Shown here piece after piece: positions 19,701 to 27,066 of a DNA stretch of 64,000 nucleotides (within the stretch, counting starts at the first letter, position 1; every line of letters starts with the position of its first letter). The stretch comes from Lacticaseibacillus sharpeae JCM 1186 = DSM 20505 (GTDB lineage Bacteria; Bacillota; Bacilli; Lactobacillales; Lactobacillaceae). The position numbers and the translations under genes are program-made. The stretch lies in NCBI RefSeq assembly GCF_001436225.1, contig NZ_AYYO01000055.1, positions 1 to 64,000 on the forward strand, written 5' to 3'. The notes under the pieces are model-generated. The model searched no databases. It saw nothing but the letters and a program-made list of their open reading frames with translations, and had not been told where the DNA came from.

Positions 19701-20273
19701 CTGCGTCGCGGTGAGCGTGATGGTGCCACTAACCCGGGTATTGATGCTGTACTTACCCGTGGTGTCGGCCGTCGTCACCCCCACCTGGTAGCCGGAGTCC
19801 GCAATCGCGGTCACTTGTGCTCCAGCTGCCGTCTGGCCACTGATGGTGGTCATCCCCGCCGCGTTTTGCGTGTTCTGCGCGGTTACCGTCAGCGGCGTGC
19901 TTGTTTCACGTGTAACCGGCGCGGCCGCCTGCTCCTTAACGGGTGCCGTCGTCTTTGCTGGCGTCGTCTTTGCTGGCGTCTTCTCGGCCGCGACTGCCGG
20001 TTGCTGCTCAGCGGCCGGTGCCTGCTCAGCTTCCGCCTGGGTCACCACCGCATCTGTATCCGCGTTTGCTTCCGTCATCTGCGGTTTGTCTACGGCTACC
20101 CGCACCGCGCCGCCATCATCCGTTGCTGCCGCCACCGTGTGCCGGCCGCCCAAAAAGACCGTTGCGAGCGCGACACTGAACATCCCCGCAACGACCCAGC
20201 GTTTGCCGTCCTTGTACATCTTGAAGTGCACAGTTCGTGCTTCCTTCATCGCCTGCTGTCTGTGTTGATTCAT
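16725..20273 (-). CDS. Large secreted adhesin-like protein without wall anchor
   Basis: Protein of 1182 residues starting at the ATG 20271-20273, which has GAGGAG nine bases upstream; an in-frame extension to 20348 lacks a binding site. It has a KxYKxGKxW signal (KMYKDGKRW, residues 18-26) and a hydrophobic helix, an Ala/Pro/Glu/Thr linker and one Ig-like domain. A globular adhesin-like region follows that contains DRDGNGTPDLTD (a calcium-loop-like run) and a Thr/Gly spacer. Next come an Ig-like domain, domains resembling mucus-binding (MBG/MucBP) modules, and two Big_6-like units. It stops in GLSKPTISVRVNTPNM..., homologous to an internal boundary of the neighbouring 2037-residue protein. 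There is no LPxTG or membrane tail, so it may be released or held non-covalently. The exact ligand is unknown. Confidence 0.8.
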   Translation of the reverse strand: MNQHRQQAMKEARTVHFKMYKDGKRWVVAGMFSVALATVFLGGRHTVAAATDDGGAVRVAVDKPQMTEANADTDAVVTQAEAEQAPAAEQQPAVAAEKTPAKTTPAKTTAPVKEQAAAPVTRETSTPLTVTAQNTQNAAGMTTISGQTAAGAQVTAIADSGYQVGVTTADTTGKYSINTRVSGTITLTATQADQHAVATVQVAAASVEQKQTARAGKQELAAKGRDALISASIASHSTTRLDTDDIAVEDTVLSDSAIGTEFTNLNDEADTLQTSGVGETPSNAIQFTDVDQTADVNVVTSSSTLASGSVLGTDGQYDVIQLGDGLQGQIREINGQQVAVVTTEFTMSLADMIPFYDVGQSLVSLIPIFGGMADRTMQALEDIATITTVAPVRGVESSKTADGDYTQFYVDLSKVNLAQLAADKVNATMSSEEGKTLSDADQQTLADQMATQFEGGFSAKLLGSTTVVTPLSVRPTAEIDQTTNQQDISIASAFYSDNIFQFDFGRSEDGTFYPLYVQTPDRDGNGTPDLTDARNGGGTSTGTETGTETGTGTGIDIGTGTTTTPESGQLTVQADLDDDLNVEITGTGATPGKFVMLFNGNNLGTGEEAMVKGAESKITRVTADENGNYTYTVPANTANTFNPALYGGHVTVVDVETNHLVVADVENPVVTASLGGVVTVEWNKTPQQVKDQTHANDPLWTELESYYSDPANAKLNVSVVAMGKTQTIDLPTTDLFTWEPGSFYNGVKDHGEQFVLTDKGKQYVTEQVTKLYPDYIFDANAITPGGTLRILPAEVTITMDAGNFTADAGSATFAADLLNASDGQVTAHLTRGSDTLGETVQLVAGTDYVLDSGVEQKIGSYSDIFRLTANGLGKLQGQLDTNHKLGGDVSEVRAGTADVYENKTVRYSVTYSGAGAKTPAANGEDVTWHGSLGSDGTITWTTDDIHEIPTPVVAGYTADNMHPFQGVAGTSNGRPSDWPIQVTYTLGELGLNTPVPEGKYVPISGTTAPNLSVTVATANGEPITTTADDQGGFDVITTLADAPVGSTVTATVTSGDKPQSKTSVVQANVPNAPTATIKPIMNKVSTISGKGEANADIKIYLPNGTVAAEVTADDSGLYTATVTSTVAPPHTMLAVTQTTPGGTSLSATVETSRPGLSKPTISVRVNTPNMTMSDEATSANEI

Positions 20274-20625
20274 CGAAACCTGCTCCTCACTATCGGGCAT
20301 GGCCGCAGCCTTTTCCAGTGAACGCAAAAAGCCTGCTGCCAAAATCACGGGTATGAGGGTGAACTATCCCCTACCCAAGCAACAGGTCAACGCTACCAAC
20401 ACTAACCACTCATAGCATAACCACCGCGTCCGCCACATTTAACTCAACTTTCGTATATTATTTTTGCGAAAAATGCACCGTGACGTAACCTAAGACCGTA
20501 ATCGTGCCGGTGAACGCTGCTGCAACAAAGCCCGCAGATTGTTGCGGCCGTATTCATCGCGTTCGGACGGCCCTGCGTGTTAACATAAATGTAGCAGGCA
20601 AAGGTCATGACTGGGAGGCGCGCAC
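20274..20625. other. Divergent intergenic region, no gene seen
   Basis: This region separates the minus-strand adhesin from the plus-strand CmpB-like gene and must hold both promoters. A plausible -10 for the plus gene lies near 20583 (CATAAA). No other structure stood out. Confidence 0.45.
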
Positions 20626-21435
20626 ATGAACTACACAAGTCAACTAATCTATTTGCAACAGGAATTCGACATCTGGATGCTGTACTTCTTCGCGTATGGC
20701 TTCGTCGGCTGGATCTGGGAGAGCTGCTACGTGAGCTGGCAAAAGCACAAGTGGGTGAACTCCGGCTTCCTGAACGGCCCCATCATTCCGGTCTACGGCT
20801 TCAGCATGACCGCCGTGCTCGCCGTGGTGCAACCGTTCGCGCATAACCTCATCCTGCTCTACCTCCTGTCAGCCCTCGTGGTTACCGTCATCGAGTACGT
20901 CACGGGCTGGGGGATGGAAAAGCTGTTCCACGCGCGCTGGTGGGACTACAGCAAGGTACCCCTCAACCTGAACGGCCGCGTCGCCTTGCCGATCTCCGCC
21001 TTCTGGGGGCTGGGCGTTGTCTTCATCGTCAAGGTCATCCACCCGTTCGTTGCGCGCTTCGTGACCCACCTCGATATGCGCTACGGAATGTTCGCCGTCC
21101 TCGTCTTGCTCGCCCTGTTCATGTTCGATGTCGGCTTCACCCTGGCCAACGCCCTTGCATTCGGCGCGGCCACCAAGCGCATCGGGGACGCCATCGCCGA
21201 TAAGAAGAAGGAAATCGCTGACCGGATTGCCGATCACCCAATTGCTGAACGCGGCGAAGAGTGGCTGGACGACTATCGCGCCAGCAAGAAGAACACCAAG
21301 CTGCCCCGCCTCAATTACGTGCAGCGGCGCTTGCTGAAGAGCTTCCCGAACCTCACCTTCCACGATACGGACACGGCGGCCAAGGATGTCGAGGCCCTCG
21401 TCAACTTGCTCCGGGAAAAGGCCAAAAACAAGTAA
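20626..21435 (+). CDS. CmpB-like (ABC_trans_CmpB) membrane protein
   Basis: Integral membrane protein of 269 residues with about five to six helices in the first 190 residues and a charged cytoplasmic C-terminal tail. The N-terminal pattern YGFVGWIWESCY, followed by VNSGFLNGPIIPVYGF, is the signature of the putative type IV ABC permease family (PF06541). These proteins are widespread in Firmicutes, and their transport role is inferred, not shown. No ATP-binding subunit is adjacent, so the transporter label should be used with caution. The ATG follows GGGAGG. It is a single-gene unit closed by a bidirectional terminator. Confidence 0.8.
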   Translation: MNYTSQLIYLQQEFDIWMLYFFAYGFVGWIWESCYVSWQKHKWVNSGFLNGPIIPVYGFSMTAVLAVVQPFAHNLILLYLLSALVVTVIEYVTGWGMEKLFHARWWDYSKVPLNLNGRVALPISAFWGLGVVFIVKVIHPFVARFVTHLDMRYGMFAVLVLLALFMFDVGFTLANALAFGAATKRIGDAIADKKKEIADRIADHPIAERGEEWLDDYRASKKNTKLPRLNYVQRRLLKSFPNLTFHDTDTAAKDVEALVNLLREKAKNK

Positions 21436-21476
21436 AAAAATCGCCCAGCATTCGTTTACGCGAATGCTGGGCGATT
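21434..21476. terminator. Bidirectional terminator
   Basis: The perfect 16-bp stem AATCGCCCAGCATTCG / CGAATGCTGGGCGATT is flanked by an A-run (left) and TTCTTT (right). It serves the CmpB-like gene (+) and, with a better T-run, the small peptide gene (-) at 21495-21614. Confidence 0.92.
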
Positions 21477-21494
21477 CTTTATTGATTTAATGGA

Positions 21495-21614
21495 TTACAG
21501 AGAACGAGTGAACATCCAGTCGTTCACAGCTGGAGTCTCCACATCATCAACCATGCGGTCACTAGCAAGTGCAACCAATCCCAAAATAACAACAGCGGTA
21601 ATAACCAAAATCAT
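21495..21614 (-). CDS. Small membrane peptide, 39 residues, unknown
   Basis: Short gene with all the signs of being real: a near-ideal binding site AGGAGG 9 bases before the ATG, a consensus -10 (TATAAT, 21693-21698), a 5' hairpin (21654-21674) and a strong terminator 20 bases after the stop. The product begins MILVITAVVILGLVALAS, a single hydrophobic helix, followed by a 21-residue tail with acidic (DDVE) and aromatic (NDWMF) residues and ending in TRSL. It has no Cys and no double-Gly leader, so neither a lipoprotein nor a classical bacteriocin is indicated. It could be a small subunit of a membrane complex, a toxin-like peptide or a signal precursor. The family was not recognised. Confidence 0.65.
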   Translation of the reverse strand: MILVITAVVILGLVALASDRMVDDVETPAVNDWMFTRSL

Positions 21615-21653
21615 GCTTCAATTCCTCCTAGCATCTGATAATCGTGTGTCTTT

Positions 21654-21698
21654 CCAGAAGCACTGTGCTTCTGGTTCCGTTTGATTTCATCTATTATA
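21654..21698 (-). promoter_or_regulatory. Promoter and 5' hairpin of small peptide gene
   Basis: TATAAT (21693-21698) is an exact -10; the -35 is weak. The dyad CCAGAAGCAC/GTGCTTCTGG (21654-21674) falls about 12-32 bases into the predicted transcript, 40 bases before the ATG. It could be an operator or an RNA hairpin. Confidence 0.55.
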
Positions 21699-21714
21699 TT
21701 ATCGAGTTCGCGGC

Positions 21715-22094
21715 CTTGCAGCAAGAATAATGCGCTAAGCTTTAGGTAAGAAGTTAGACAGTTTCAGAAAAGCAATTCACTCATTATCGGGGGTTAACTA
21801 AGCACGCAATGAGCACTATTCCCAGAATGTGCCCAAGGCCTTCTCATTTTTGGATATGTTCATAATCCTGCGACATTAGTATTTTGACCCAAGTAACTGA
21901 AACATGTGTCACAAGCGGGTGATTGCACGCCAATCGCAGCACATTGGCATTTGTGTCGCATTTTCAGTCGCAAATGCGCAAAATCCACAATATTCAGTGT
22001 CTGTATATTGTGAACAAAAGACCACGTTTTCAGAACATTTTACATAATGCCATAATGAGCACGTTCAAATAAAAGTCTGGCAGTTTCTGGACAA
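21715..22094. other. AT-rich gap, no gene seen
   Basis: About 380 bases between the small peptide promoter and the UvrA-like gene terminator. No convincing open frame with a ribosome binding site was found on either strand. Confidence 0.45.
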
Positions 22095-22125
22095 AAAATA
22101 AGGTCAACTCTCATTCGAGTTGACC
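22095..22125 (-). terminator. Terminator of UvrA-like gene
   Basis: The 9-bp perfect stem GGTCAACTC/GAGTTGACC with a 6-base loop is followed on the minus strand by TTATTTTTTG. It starts 8 bases after the gene's stop codon. Confidence 0.88.
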
Positions 22126-22132
22126 CCAATTT

Positions 22133-24361
22133 TCAAATATATTCGGCGGTAATAGAATCTTTAATATTTTTAATTCCAGCAACGGGGCCAGCATAGACAA
22201 TCTGACCGCCGCGACTCCCACCATCAGGCCCAATATCAACAATCCAGTCAGCTGCGCGCATGACGTCAGTGTTGTGCTCAATCACGATGACGGTGTTCCC
22301 CTGATCCACTAAATCATTAATAATCCGAATCATGTTGGCCGTATCCGCAGTGTGCAACCCGGTTGTGGGTTCGTCCAGGATGTAGAGGTTACCATCGTTC
22401 AGCAGTTCCGCCGCAATCTTCAGCCGCTGACCTTCACCACCCGACAATGTGTCCAGCGTCTGGCCGATTTGTAGGTAGCTCAGACCCACGTTTTCCACCG
22501 CCTGCAACTTAGCACTAATTTTTTTGTCATTGAAGAACGCCACAGCTTCTTCAACGGTCATGTGCATCATGTCGACGATACTCAGCCCGCGAATCTTGTA
22601 ATCCAGCACCTCCGCCTTGAACTTGCTGCCGTGGCAAGTGGGACATTCGACGCTCACGTTGTCCATGAATGACAGATTGAGTTCCACCGTGCCCTTACCC
22701 TTACACTCAGGGCAGCCACCGGTACTGTTGGCGGAGAAGAAACCCGCGGGCTTGCCGGTTTCCTTGGCGAAAATCTGCCGCAGACGGTCCAGAATGCCCG
22801 TGTACGTCGCGATGCTGGACCGACTATTGGCGTGCAGCGGCGCCTGATCGATAATCACGGCTTCGGGATGGTCCTTAGCGAAGACCTGCTCGACCAGGGT
22901 GCTCTTCCCCGACCCGGCAACGCCCGTGATGACGGTGAACAGCCCCGTCGGTACAGACAGCTGGGTATTGTTTAAATTATGCAGTGAGCTGGGGCGACTG
23001 GTAATGAAGGTCGTCGCCGGCCGCGGGTGCGCGTTTAGCGGCAAGTGCTGCCGCAGGGCCTTGCCCGTTAGCGTGCCACTGGCCAGCAGTTCGCTGTAAC
23101 TGCCTGTGAACGTGACCGTCCCGCCGTGAATACCGGCCCCCGGCCCCATGTCGATGATGTGGTCAGCCACCTTAATCACGTCTGGGTCGTGTTCAACCAC
23201 GAGCACCGTATTGCCATTGTCGCGCAACTTCGCCAGCAAGTCGTTCAGACGGTGCACGTCGCGCGGGTGCAGGCCGGTACTGGGCTCGTCCAGGATGTAG
23301 AGCATGTCGGTGAGTGCGTTGCCGAGGTACTGCACCGTCTTCACCCGCTGACTCTCCCCACCAGACAAGCTGGCGGTCTCGCGCGTTAGGCTCAGGTAGT
23401 CCAACCCGATTTCAATCAGGTCACCCAATTTCTGGTGCAAATCGTGCAGCAGTGGTGCCATCTGGGGCGCGGTCCACGTCGCGAGCAGCGCATCCAGTTC
23501 ATCCAGCTGCATGTCGGTGAGGTCGAAGATATTCTTGCCCGCAATCCGGCTATTTAACACGTCCTGGTTGTAGCGCTGGCCGTGACAATCGGGGCACACG
23601 TCCATCTGGGCGAACTGGTCCAGCTGCTTTTGTGCCGCGGCACTCGTATCACCATCGCTCTTCACCAGGCGGCGGAAGAACTGGCGGCCAATGCCCTCGA
23701 ACTTGTCCTTCTTCCGCTGGTCTTCCGTCGCGGCACCGTTGAGCAGTAGCTGCATCTCGGCAGGTGTGAAGTCGGCGACCGGCTTATCATTGTCGAACAG
23801 TTGCGCCTTAATCAACAATTGCTGATAGTACGCGTTGTTCGTATAACCTGGCAGCTGCACCGCCCCGGCGGCCAGCGACTTAGTCTGGTCAACTGCCGCA
23901 TCAAGCTTCAGCACGTACGTCCGGCCAATCCCCTGGCACGTCGCACACATACCCTGGGGATCGTTGAAGGAAAAAGCGTTGCTGGCGGTGCCGTGCTTGG
24001 ACTGGCCGAAGCGCGAAAACAGAATCCGCAGCAACGGGTTCACGTCACTGATGGTCCCGAGCGTCGAACGGGCATTGCCCCCCAGCGGCTTTTGTTCAAT
24101 CACCACAGCCGGCGAAATATTCGCCACCGCATCGACATCGGGCCGGCGGTACTTGGGCAAAAACAGGCGGGCAAAACTGCTAAACGTACTATTTAATTGC
24201 CGCCCCGCTTCTTGGGCAATCGTATCGAACAACACCGACGACTTCCCCGATCCGGACACGCCGGTGAAAACCGTAATCTGGTGCTTGGGAATCCGCAAAT
24301 CAATGTCGCGCAAGTTGTTCTCCCGGTCCCCGCGAATTTCAATGTAGCTTGATTCAGACAT
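22133..24361 (-). CDS. UvrA-like tandem ABC ATPase (short paralogue)
   Basis: Soluble DNA-binding ABC ATPase of 742 residues. It has two Walker A sites (GVSGSGKSS and GVAGSGKST), two signatures (LSGGESQRVKT and LSGGEGQRLKI) and zinc-finger CxxC pairs (CATC/CPDC and CPEC/CPTC). True UvrA is about 940 residues, and this length matches the UvrA2-like paralogues linked in some bacteria to resistance against DNA-binding antibiotics. Function beyond that is inference. The longest frame starts 38 codons upstream, but AGGAGG lies 7 bases before the ATG at 24359-24361 and the family's N-terminus begins there (SYIEIRGDRENNLRDI). It is a single gene with its own terminator; no uvrB or uvrC is adjacent. 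Confidence 0.88.
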   Translation of the reverse strand: MSESSYIEIRGDRENNLRDIDLRIPKHQITVFTGVSGSGKSSVLFDTIAQEAGRQLNSTFSSFARLFLPKYRRPDVDAVANISPAVVIEQKPLGGNARSTLGTISDVNPLLRILFSRFGQSKHGTASNAFSFNDPQGMCATCQGIGRTYVLKLDAAVDQTKSLAAGAVQLPGYTNNAYYQQLLIKAQLFDNDKPVADFTPAEMQLLLNGAATEDQRKKDKFEGIGRQFFRRLVKSDGDTSAAAQKQLDQFAQMDVCPDCHGQRYNQDVLNSRIAGKNIFDLTDMQLDELDALLATWTAPQMAPLLHDLHQKLGDLIEIGLDYLSLTRETASLSGGESQRVKTVQYLGNALTDMLYILDEPSTGLHPRDVHRLNDLLAKLRDNGNTVLVVEHDPDVIKVADHIIDMGPGAGIHGGTVTFTGSYSELLASGTLTGKALRQHLPLNAHPRPATTFITSRPSSLHNLNNTQLSVPTGLFTVITGVAGSGKSTLVEQVFAKDHPEAVIIDQAPLHANSRSSIATYTGILDRLRQIFAKETGKPAGFFSANSTGGCPECKGKGTVELNLSFMDNVSVECPTCHGSKFKAEVLDYKIRGLSIVDMMHMTVEEAVAFFNDKKISAKLQAVENVGLSYLQIGQTLDTLSGGEGQRLKIAAELLNDGNLYILDEPTTGLHTADTANMIRIINDLVDQGNTVIVIEHNTDVMRAADWIVDIGPDGGSRGGQIVYAGPVAGIKNIKDSITAEYI

Positions 24362-24576
24362 GTACGCCTCCTGGTCGTTAGACACAAAAATGGTGCCCCG
24401 CAAGATATTTCGCGCAGCCCCAGCAACATTCGATAGGAAGGCAAGAATACCACACCCATGATTAATTGCAAGCAAATAATTTCAGACTGAAGTCCGACCA
24501 TCCTGCACGCCATAAATGCTATAATCGCAGTGAGTAAAACGGTTGCAAGGGTGCACCATGCTTTGGAGGCAGAACT

Positions 24577-25371
24577 ATGACTAACATCAACATTAATGAC
24601 CCACATGCCGTGGCTGATTTCGTCCAGCAGCAGGGCATCACGCCCGACCATAACTACATCGTCGTGCGGCGCCGGATGTCAGCTGGACGCGCCATGAGTT
24701 TTTCCCTCTTCCACCGTTACCCGGATGGCACGTTCGACCAGCAGCTGGCCCGCCATGAGCCTGAGTACCTGATGATTATCAGCCCCAGCCAAATCTATTT
24801 CCACCAGCTTACGCCCACGATGACCTTTCCGTCCCAGGTCGAACGTGCCAACATCCAGGAATTCGTCTGGGAGGAGGCATCCAACGAGCACTGCTTCCAC
24901 TTCACCACCACCGCGCGGCGCGAAGACTACTACATGTTCAACACCGAACCGCAATCACCGCTGTGGTCGCTGGACAACTACTACTACTTGCAGCTGAACG
25001 GCTTCTGCGGTTTGACTAAGCCCGACCCGCATCCGGAACCCGCCAAGACGGACATGTTGAGTGATGAGCAAAAGGGACTCATCAGTGGCTACGGCCTGGC
25101 CGCATTCGCTAACCCGCAGCCGCTAACGGACCCGCGGCCGTACAAGCCATCGGCGAAAATTCAGGCTGCAGCCAGCAAGCGCAAGGCGGACCCGGCGCCG
25201 TACAAGCCCGCCAGCAAGCAGGATGCCGCCAGCTACCGGCCGGAGCAGAACGCCAAGGCGCAACCAACGAACCGGGCACTTGACCACGCCGACATCCCCG
25301 CTTCTGGACGTCCGGAACGCAAACGCGAGGGCTTGCTTAGTTCCCTGCTTGGCAAACCGCACCGCAGCTAA
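24577..25371 (+). CDS. Hypothetical protein with disordered C-terminus
   Basis: Not recognised. The 264-residue product has no signal peptide or membrane segment. The first about 150 residues look folded (mixed, many aromatics, e.g. DNYYYLQLNGFCGL). The rest is rich in Pro, Lys and Ala, with a motif PYKPxxK occurring twice (RPYKPSAK, APYKPASK) and a third variant SYRPEQ, and ends in the basic segment RPERKREGLLSSLLGKPHRS. That tail could bind nucleic acid, membrane or a partner. GGAGG lies 7-8 bases before the ATG. The gene is divergent from the UvrA-like gene and shares a bidirectional terminator with the convergent sce7725-like gene. Confidence 0.75.
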   Translation: MTNININDPHAVADFVQQQGITPDHNYIVVRRRMSAGRAMSFSLFHRYPDGTFDQQLARHEPEYLMIISPSQIYFHQLTPTMTFPSQVERANIQEFVWEEASNEHCFHFTTTARREDYYMFNTEPQSPLWSLDNYYYLQLNGFCGLTKPDPHPEPAKTDMLSDEQKGLISGYGLAAFANPQPLTDPRPYKPSAKIQAAASKRKADPAPYKPASKQDAASYRPEQNAKAQPTNRALDHADIPASGRPERKREGLLSSLLGKPHRS

Positions 25372-25406
25372 AAAAGTCTGAGCCGCCAACGCGGTTCAGA
25401 CTTTTT
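25370..25406. terminator. Bidirectional terminator overlapping gene ends
   Basis: The stem AAAAAGTCTGA..CGC/GCG..TCAGACTTTTT lies between convergent genes. Its right arm includes the stop and last codons of the sce7725-like gene (stop 25396-25398). Confidence 0.88.
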
Positions 25407-26256
25407 CATTTTCGCCAGCGGCCAGCCACCGGTCATAGACGGTCAACCAGTGCATGAGTTCTAACTTGCGGATGGTACCGAGACCCGGAAAATGGTGGCG
25501 GGCGCCAAGGGCCAGTAATTCCGTCGTCGCTGGCGTTGCGGCATCAGGGTGCACCGTCAGCCACGCCCGCAGCGGTGCGAGCGTCTCGAAGAACTTCGCG
25601 CCCGGATTACTGTAATCGTCATTGTTCACAGATACGAAATGACGCACGCGCAAACAACCCGCGTCCACGTGTAGCAGGTGCAACGCAATGGCGCGCTGCG
25701 GATAACCGTGCTCATCATATTCAGCCGTCGCTAGCGGGTAATCGGCGGTGCCAACACCAGGCAAAAACCGCTTGGGGTACTGATACAGCTCATCTTGCAG
25801 GAAATAATAATCCTGTGTCTGGGCCCGCGTCGGGTAATGATCCTCTAGGTAAATGGCGGGCGCATGGCCTGCCGCCCGGACGACCGCCGTGTTCGGCACG
25901 ACCGCGAACTGGTCTGGCGCAAGCAACGCCACCTGCGCGGCACTCTGCGCAATCACGACAGCTGTTGGTGTGTCTGTCCCGTCAAAATACCGGGCAAATT
26001 GCACCGGGGCCGGCAACGGGTCGGGGAGGACGTACTTGGGTGTTTTCAGCAGGCCATATTGCCCCACCTGCGGATTCTGCACAATGAGAAGCGGGTGCTG
26101 CGCCTTGGCGAACGCCGCCACCACACGCGGTAAGCCCGCAATATCTTTGACCGGCTCGACTACCGGCACGATGTTCGCACTCAGCCCCACATCCAGTGCC
26201 GCAATCAAGGCCAGCAAATCATACTGCCGCCCGCGAATTAACGGATAGTATTTCAT
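25396..26256 (-). CDS. sce7725-like protein, second gene of nuclease cassette
   Basis: Protein of 286 residues. Its start (YYPLIRGRQYDLLAL), PVVEPVKD and LLIVQNPQVG agree with what I recall of the sce7725 family, which is related to 'beta family' proteins; function is unknown. Known sce7725 genes often lie beside a small nuclease-like partner (sce7726). Here the ATG overlaps the stop of the preceding PD-(D/E)XK-like gene (ATGA), so the two are translationally coupled and probably act together. No signal peptide or membrane helix is seen. The pairing suggests a nucleic-acid-directed function such as defence or repair, but that is inference. The terminator overlaps the 3' end. Confidence 0.6.
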   Translation of the reverse strand: MKYYPLIRGRQYDLLALIAALDVGLSANIVPVVEPVKDIAGLPRVVAAFAKAQHPLLIVQNPQVGQYGLLKTPKYVLPDPLPAPVQFARYFDGTDTPTAVVIAQSAAQVALLAPDQFAVVPNTAVVRAAGHAPAIYLEDHYPTRAQTQDYYFLQDELYQYPKRFLPGVGTADYPLATAEYDEHGYPQRAIALHLLHVDAGCLRVRHFVSVNNDDYSNPGAKFFETLAPLRAWLTVHPDAATPATTELLALGARHHFPGLGTIRKLELMHWLTVYDRWLAAGENEKV

Positions 26257-26951
26257 CGCGCCGCCTCATCGTGGGCCAACCCCAACTTGAGCAGTGCCAG
26301 TTCACCAGTGAGTGCGTCGACCTCATCCTGCAGGGCCGTGATGGTCGTTGATTCCAGTTCCGCGGCAAACTGGTCGTACACGTTGCGGTCTGGATGGTAG
26401 ACATCATAGTTCGCACTGCGCTTGCGCATTTCCTTGAGCAGTTGTTCACTAGAATATTGCGCCAGTCCTTTCTCCACCTGCTTAGCCTTCACCACTTCCC
26501 GGTTCAAACTGGCGGTAAAGCGGTCGAGCAATGCGGACTCTGGCACCTGCAATTCCTGGTACCGCGCCGACTTAGCAATGGTCAACGCACCCGGCGTGGT
26601 TATGGGAACTAGCGCCGCATCCAGGTCAGCCGCATCGAAAGCCCGGTAAGTCAGCACGCCGATGTGGGCCGGAATTTCTGGCTTAAGCTGTGCGTACAGC
26701 TTAGCCGGCAACACGAAATAATTGTAATTGCCCACGAAACTGAGCTTGGCGCTGCTGTGGAAGTCGCTCTTAGTCACCTTGAGCTCGAAGCACCGCCACG
26801 TGTGCGCACCATTGTCGTTTTGCAGCACCAACGTGTCGACAATCCCCTGATCATCGGGCATGCTGACTTCTTCAACGGCCGTGGCCCCCTGTTCTTCCCA
26901 ATAGGCGTACAGGGTCTTCTCCAGGTCAAGCGTTAACTGTGTTTTTGACAT
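26253..26951 (-). CDS. PD-(D/E)XK-like nuclease (MmcB-like)
   Basis: Protein of 232 residues. The N-terminal half carries an Asp in IVDTLVL followed by CFELKVTKSDF, the D...ExK arrangement of restriction-endonuclease-like folds, then SFVGNYNYFVLP, as in MmcB-type nucleases. The C-terminal half is helical, with ALQDEVDALTGELALLKLGL as a probable short coiled coil for dimerisation or partner binding. The longest frame begins at 26987, but GAGGTG is placed for the ATG at 26949-26951, which also removes an N-terminus that would run into the hairpin. It is the first gene of a two-gene operon with the sce7725-like gene, driven by a near-consensus promoter. The cleavage substrate is unknown. Confidence 0.65.
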   Translation of the reverse strand: MSKTQLTLDLEKTLYAYWEEQGATAVEEVSMPDDQGIVDTLVLQNDNGAHTWRCFELKVTKSDFHSSAKLSFVGNYNYFVLPAKLYAQLKPEIPAHIGVLTYRAFDAADLDAALVPITTPGALTIAKSARYQELQVPESALLDRFTASLNREVVKAKQVEKGLAQYSSEQLLKEMRKRSANYDVYHPDRNVYDQFAAELESTTITALQDEVDALTGELALLKLGLAHDEAAR

Positions 26952-26965
26952 ACGCACCTCGAATG

Positions 26966-27012
26966 GCGCAAAGGCGACCGGAATCAAGCATCGAATCCGG
27001 TCGCCTTTGCGC
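26966..27012. promoter_or_regulatory. 17-bp perfect inverted repeat in nuclease operon leader
   Basis: The arms 26966-26982 and 26996-27012 (GCGCAAAGGCGACCGGA and its complement) enclose a 13-base loop. The repeat starts about 10 bases after the predicted transcription start and ends just before the ribosome binding site. No T-run follows on the minus strand, so it is not a standard terminator. It could be an operator, an mRNA hairpin or a recognition site for the cassette's own product. Confidence 0.8.
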
Positions 27013-27028
27013 GTGTTTGATAAATATA

Positions 27029-27056
27029 ATTATACGAACAGACATTCGGTTGTCAA
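27029..27056 (-). promoter_or_regulatory. Near-consensus promoter of nuclease/sce7725 operon
   Basis: TTGACA (27051-27056) and TATAAT (27029-27034) are both exact, with a 16-base spacer, reading into the minus-strand nuclease gene. It begins right after the stop of the upstream acetyltransferase gene. Confidence 0.8.
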
Positions 27057-27066
27057 ATAGTGCAGC

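Noticed and set aside
21490-21684. 64-codon plus-strand frame after the CmpB-like gene
   Set aside because: It lies antisense to the small membrane peptide gene, overlaps its promoter and lacks a ribosome binding site.
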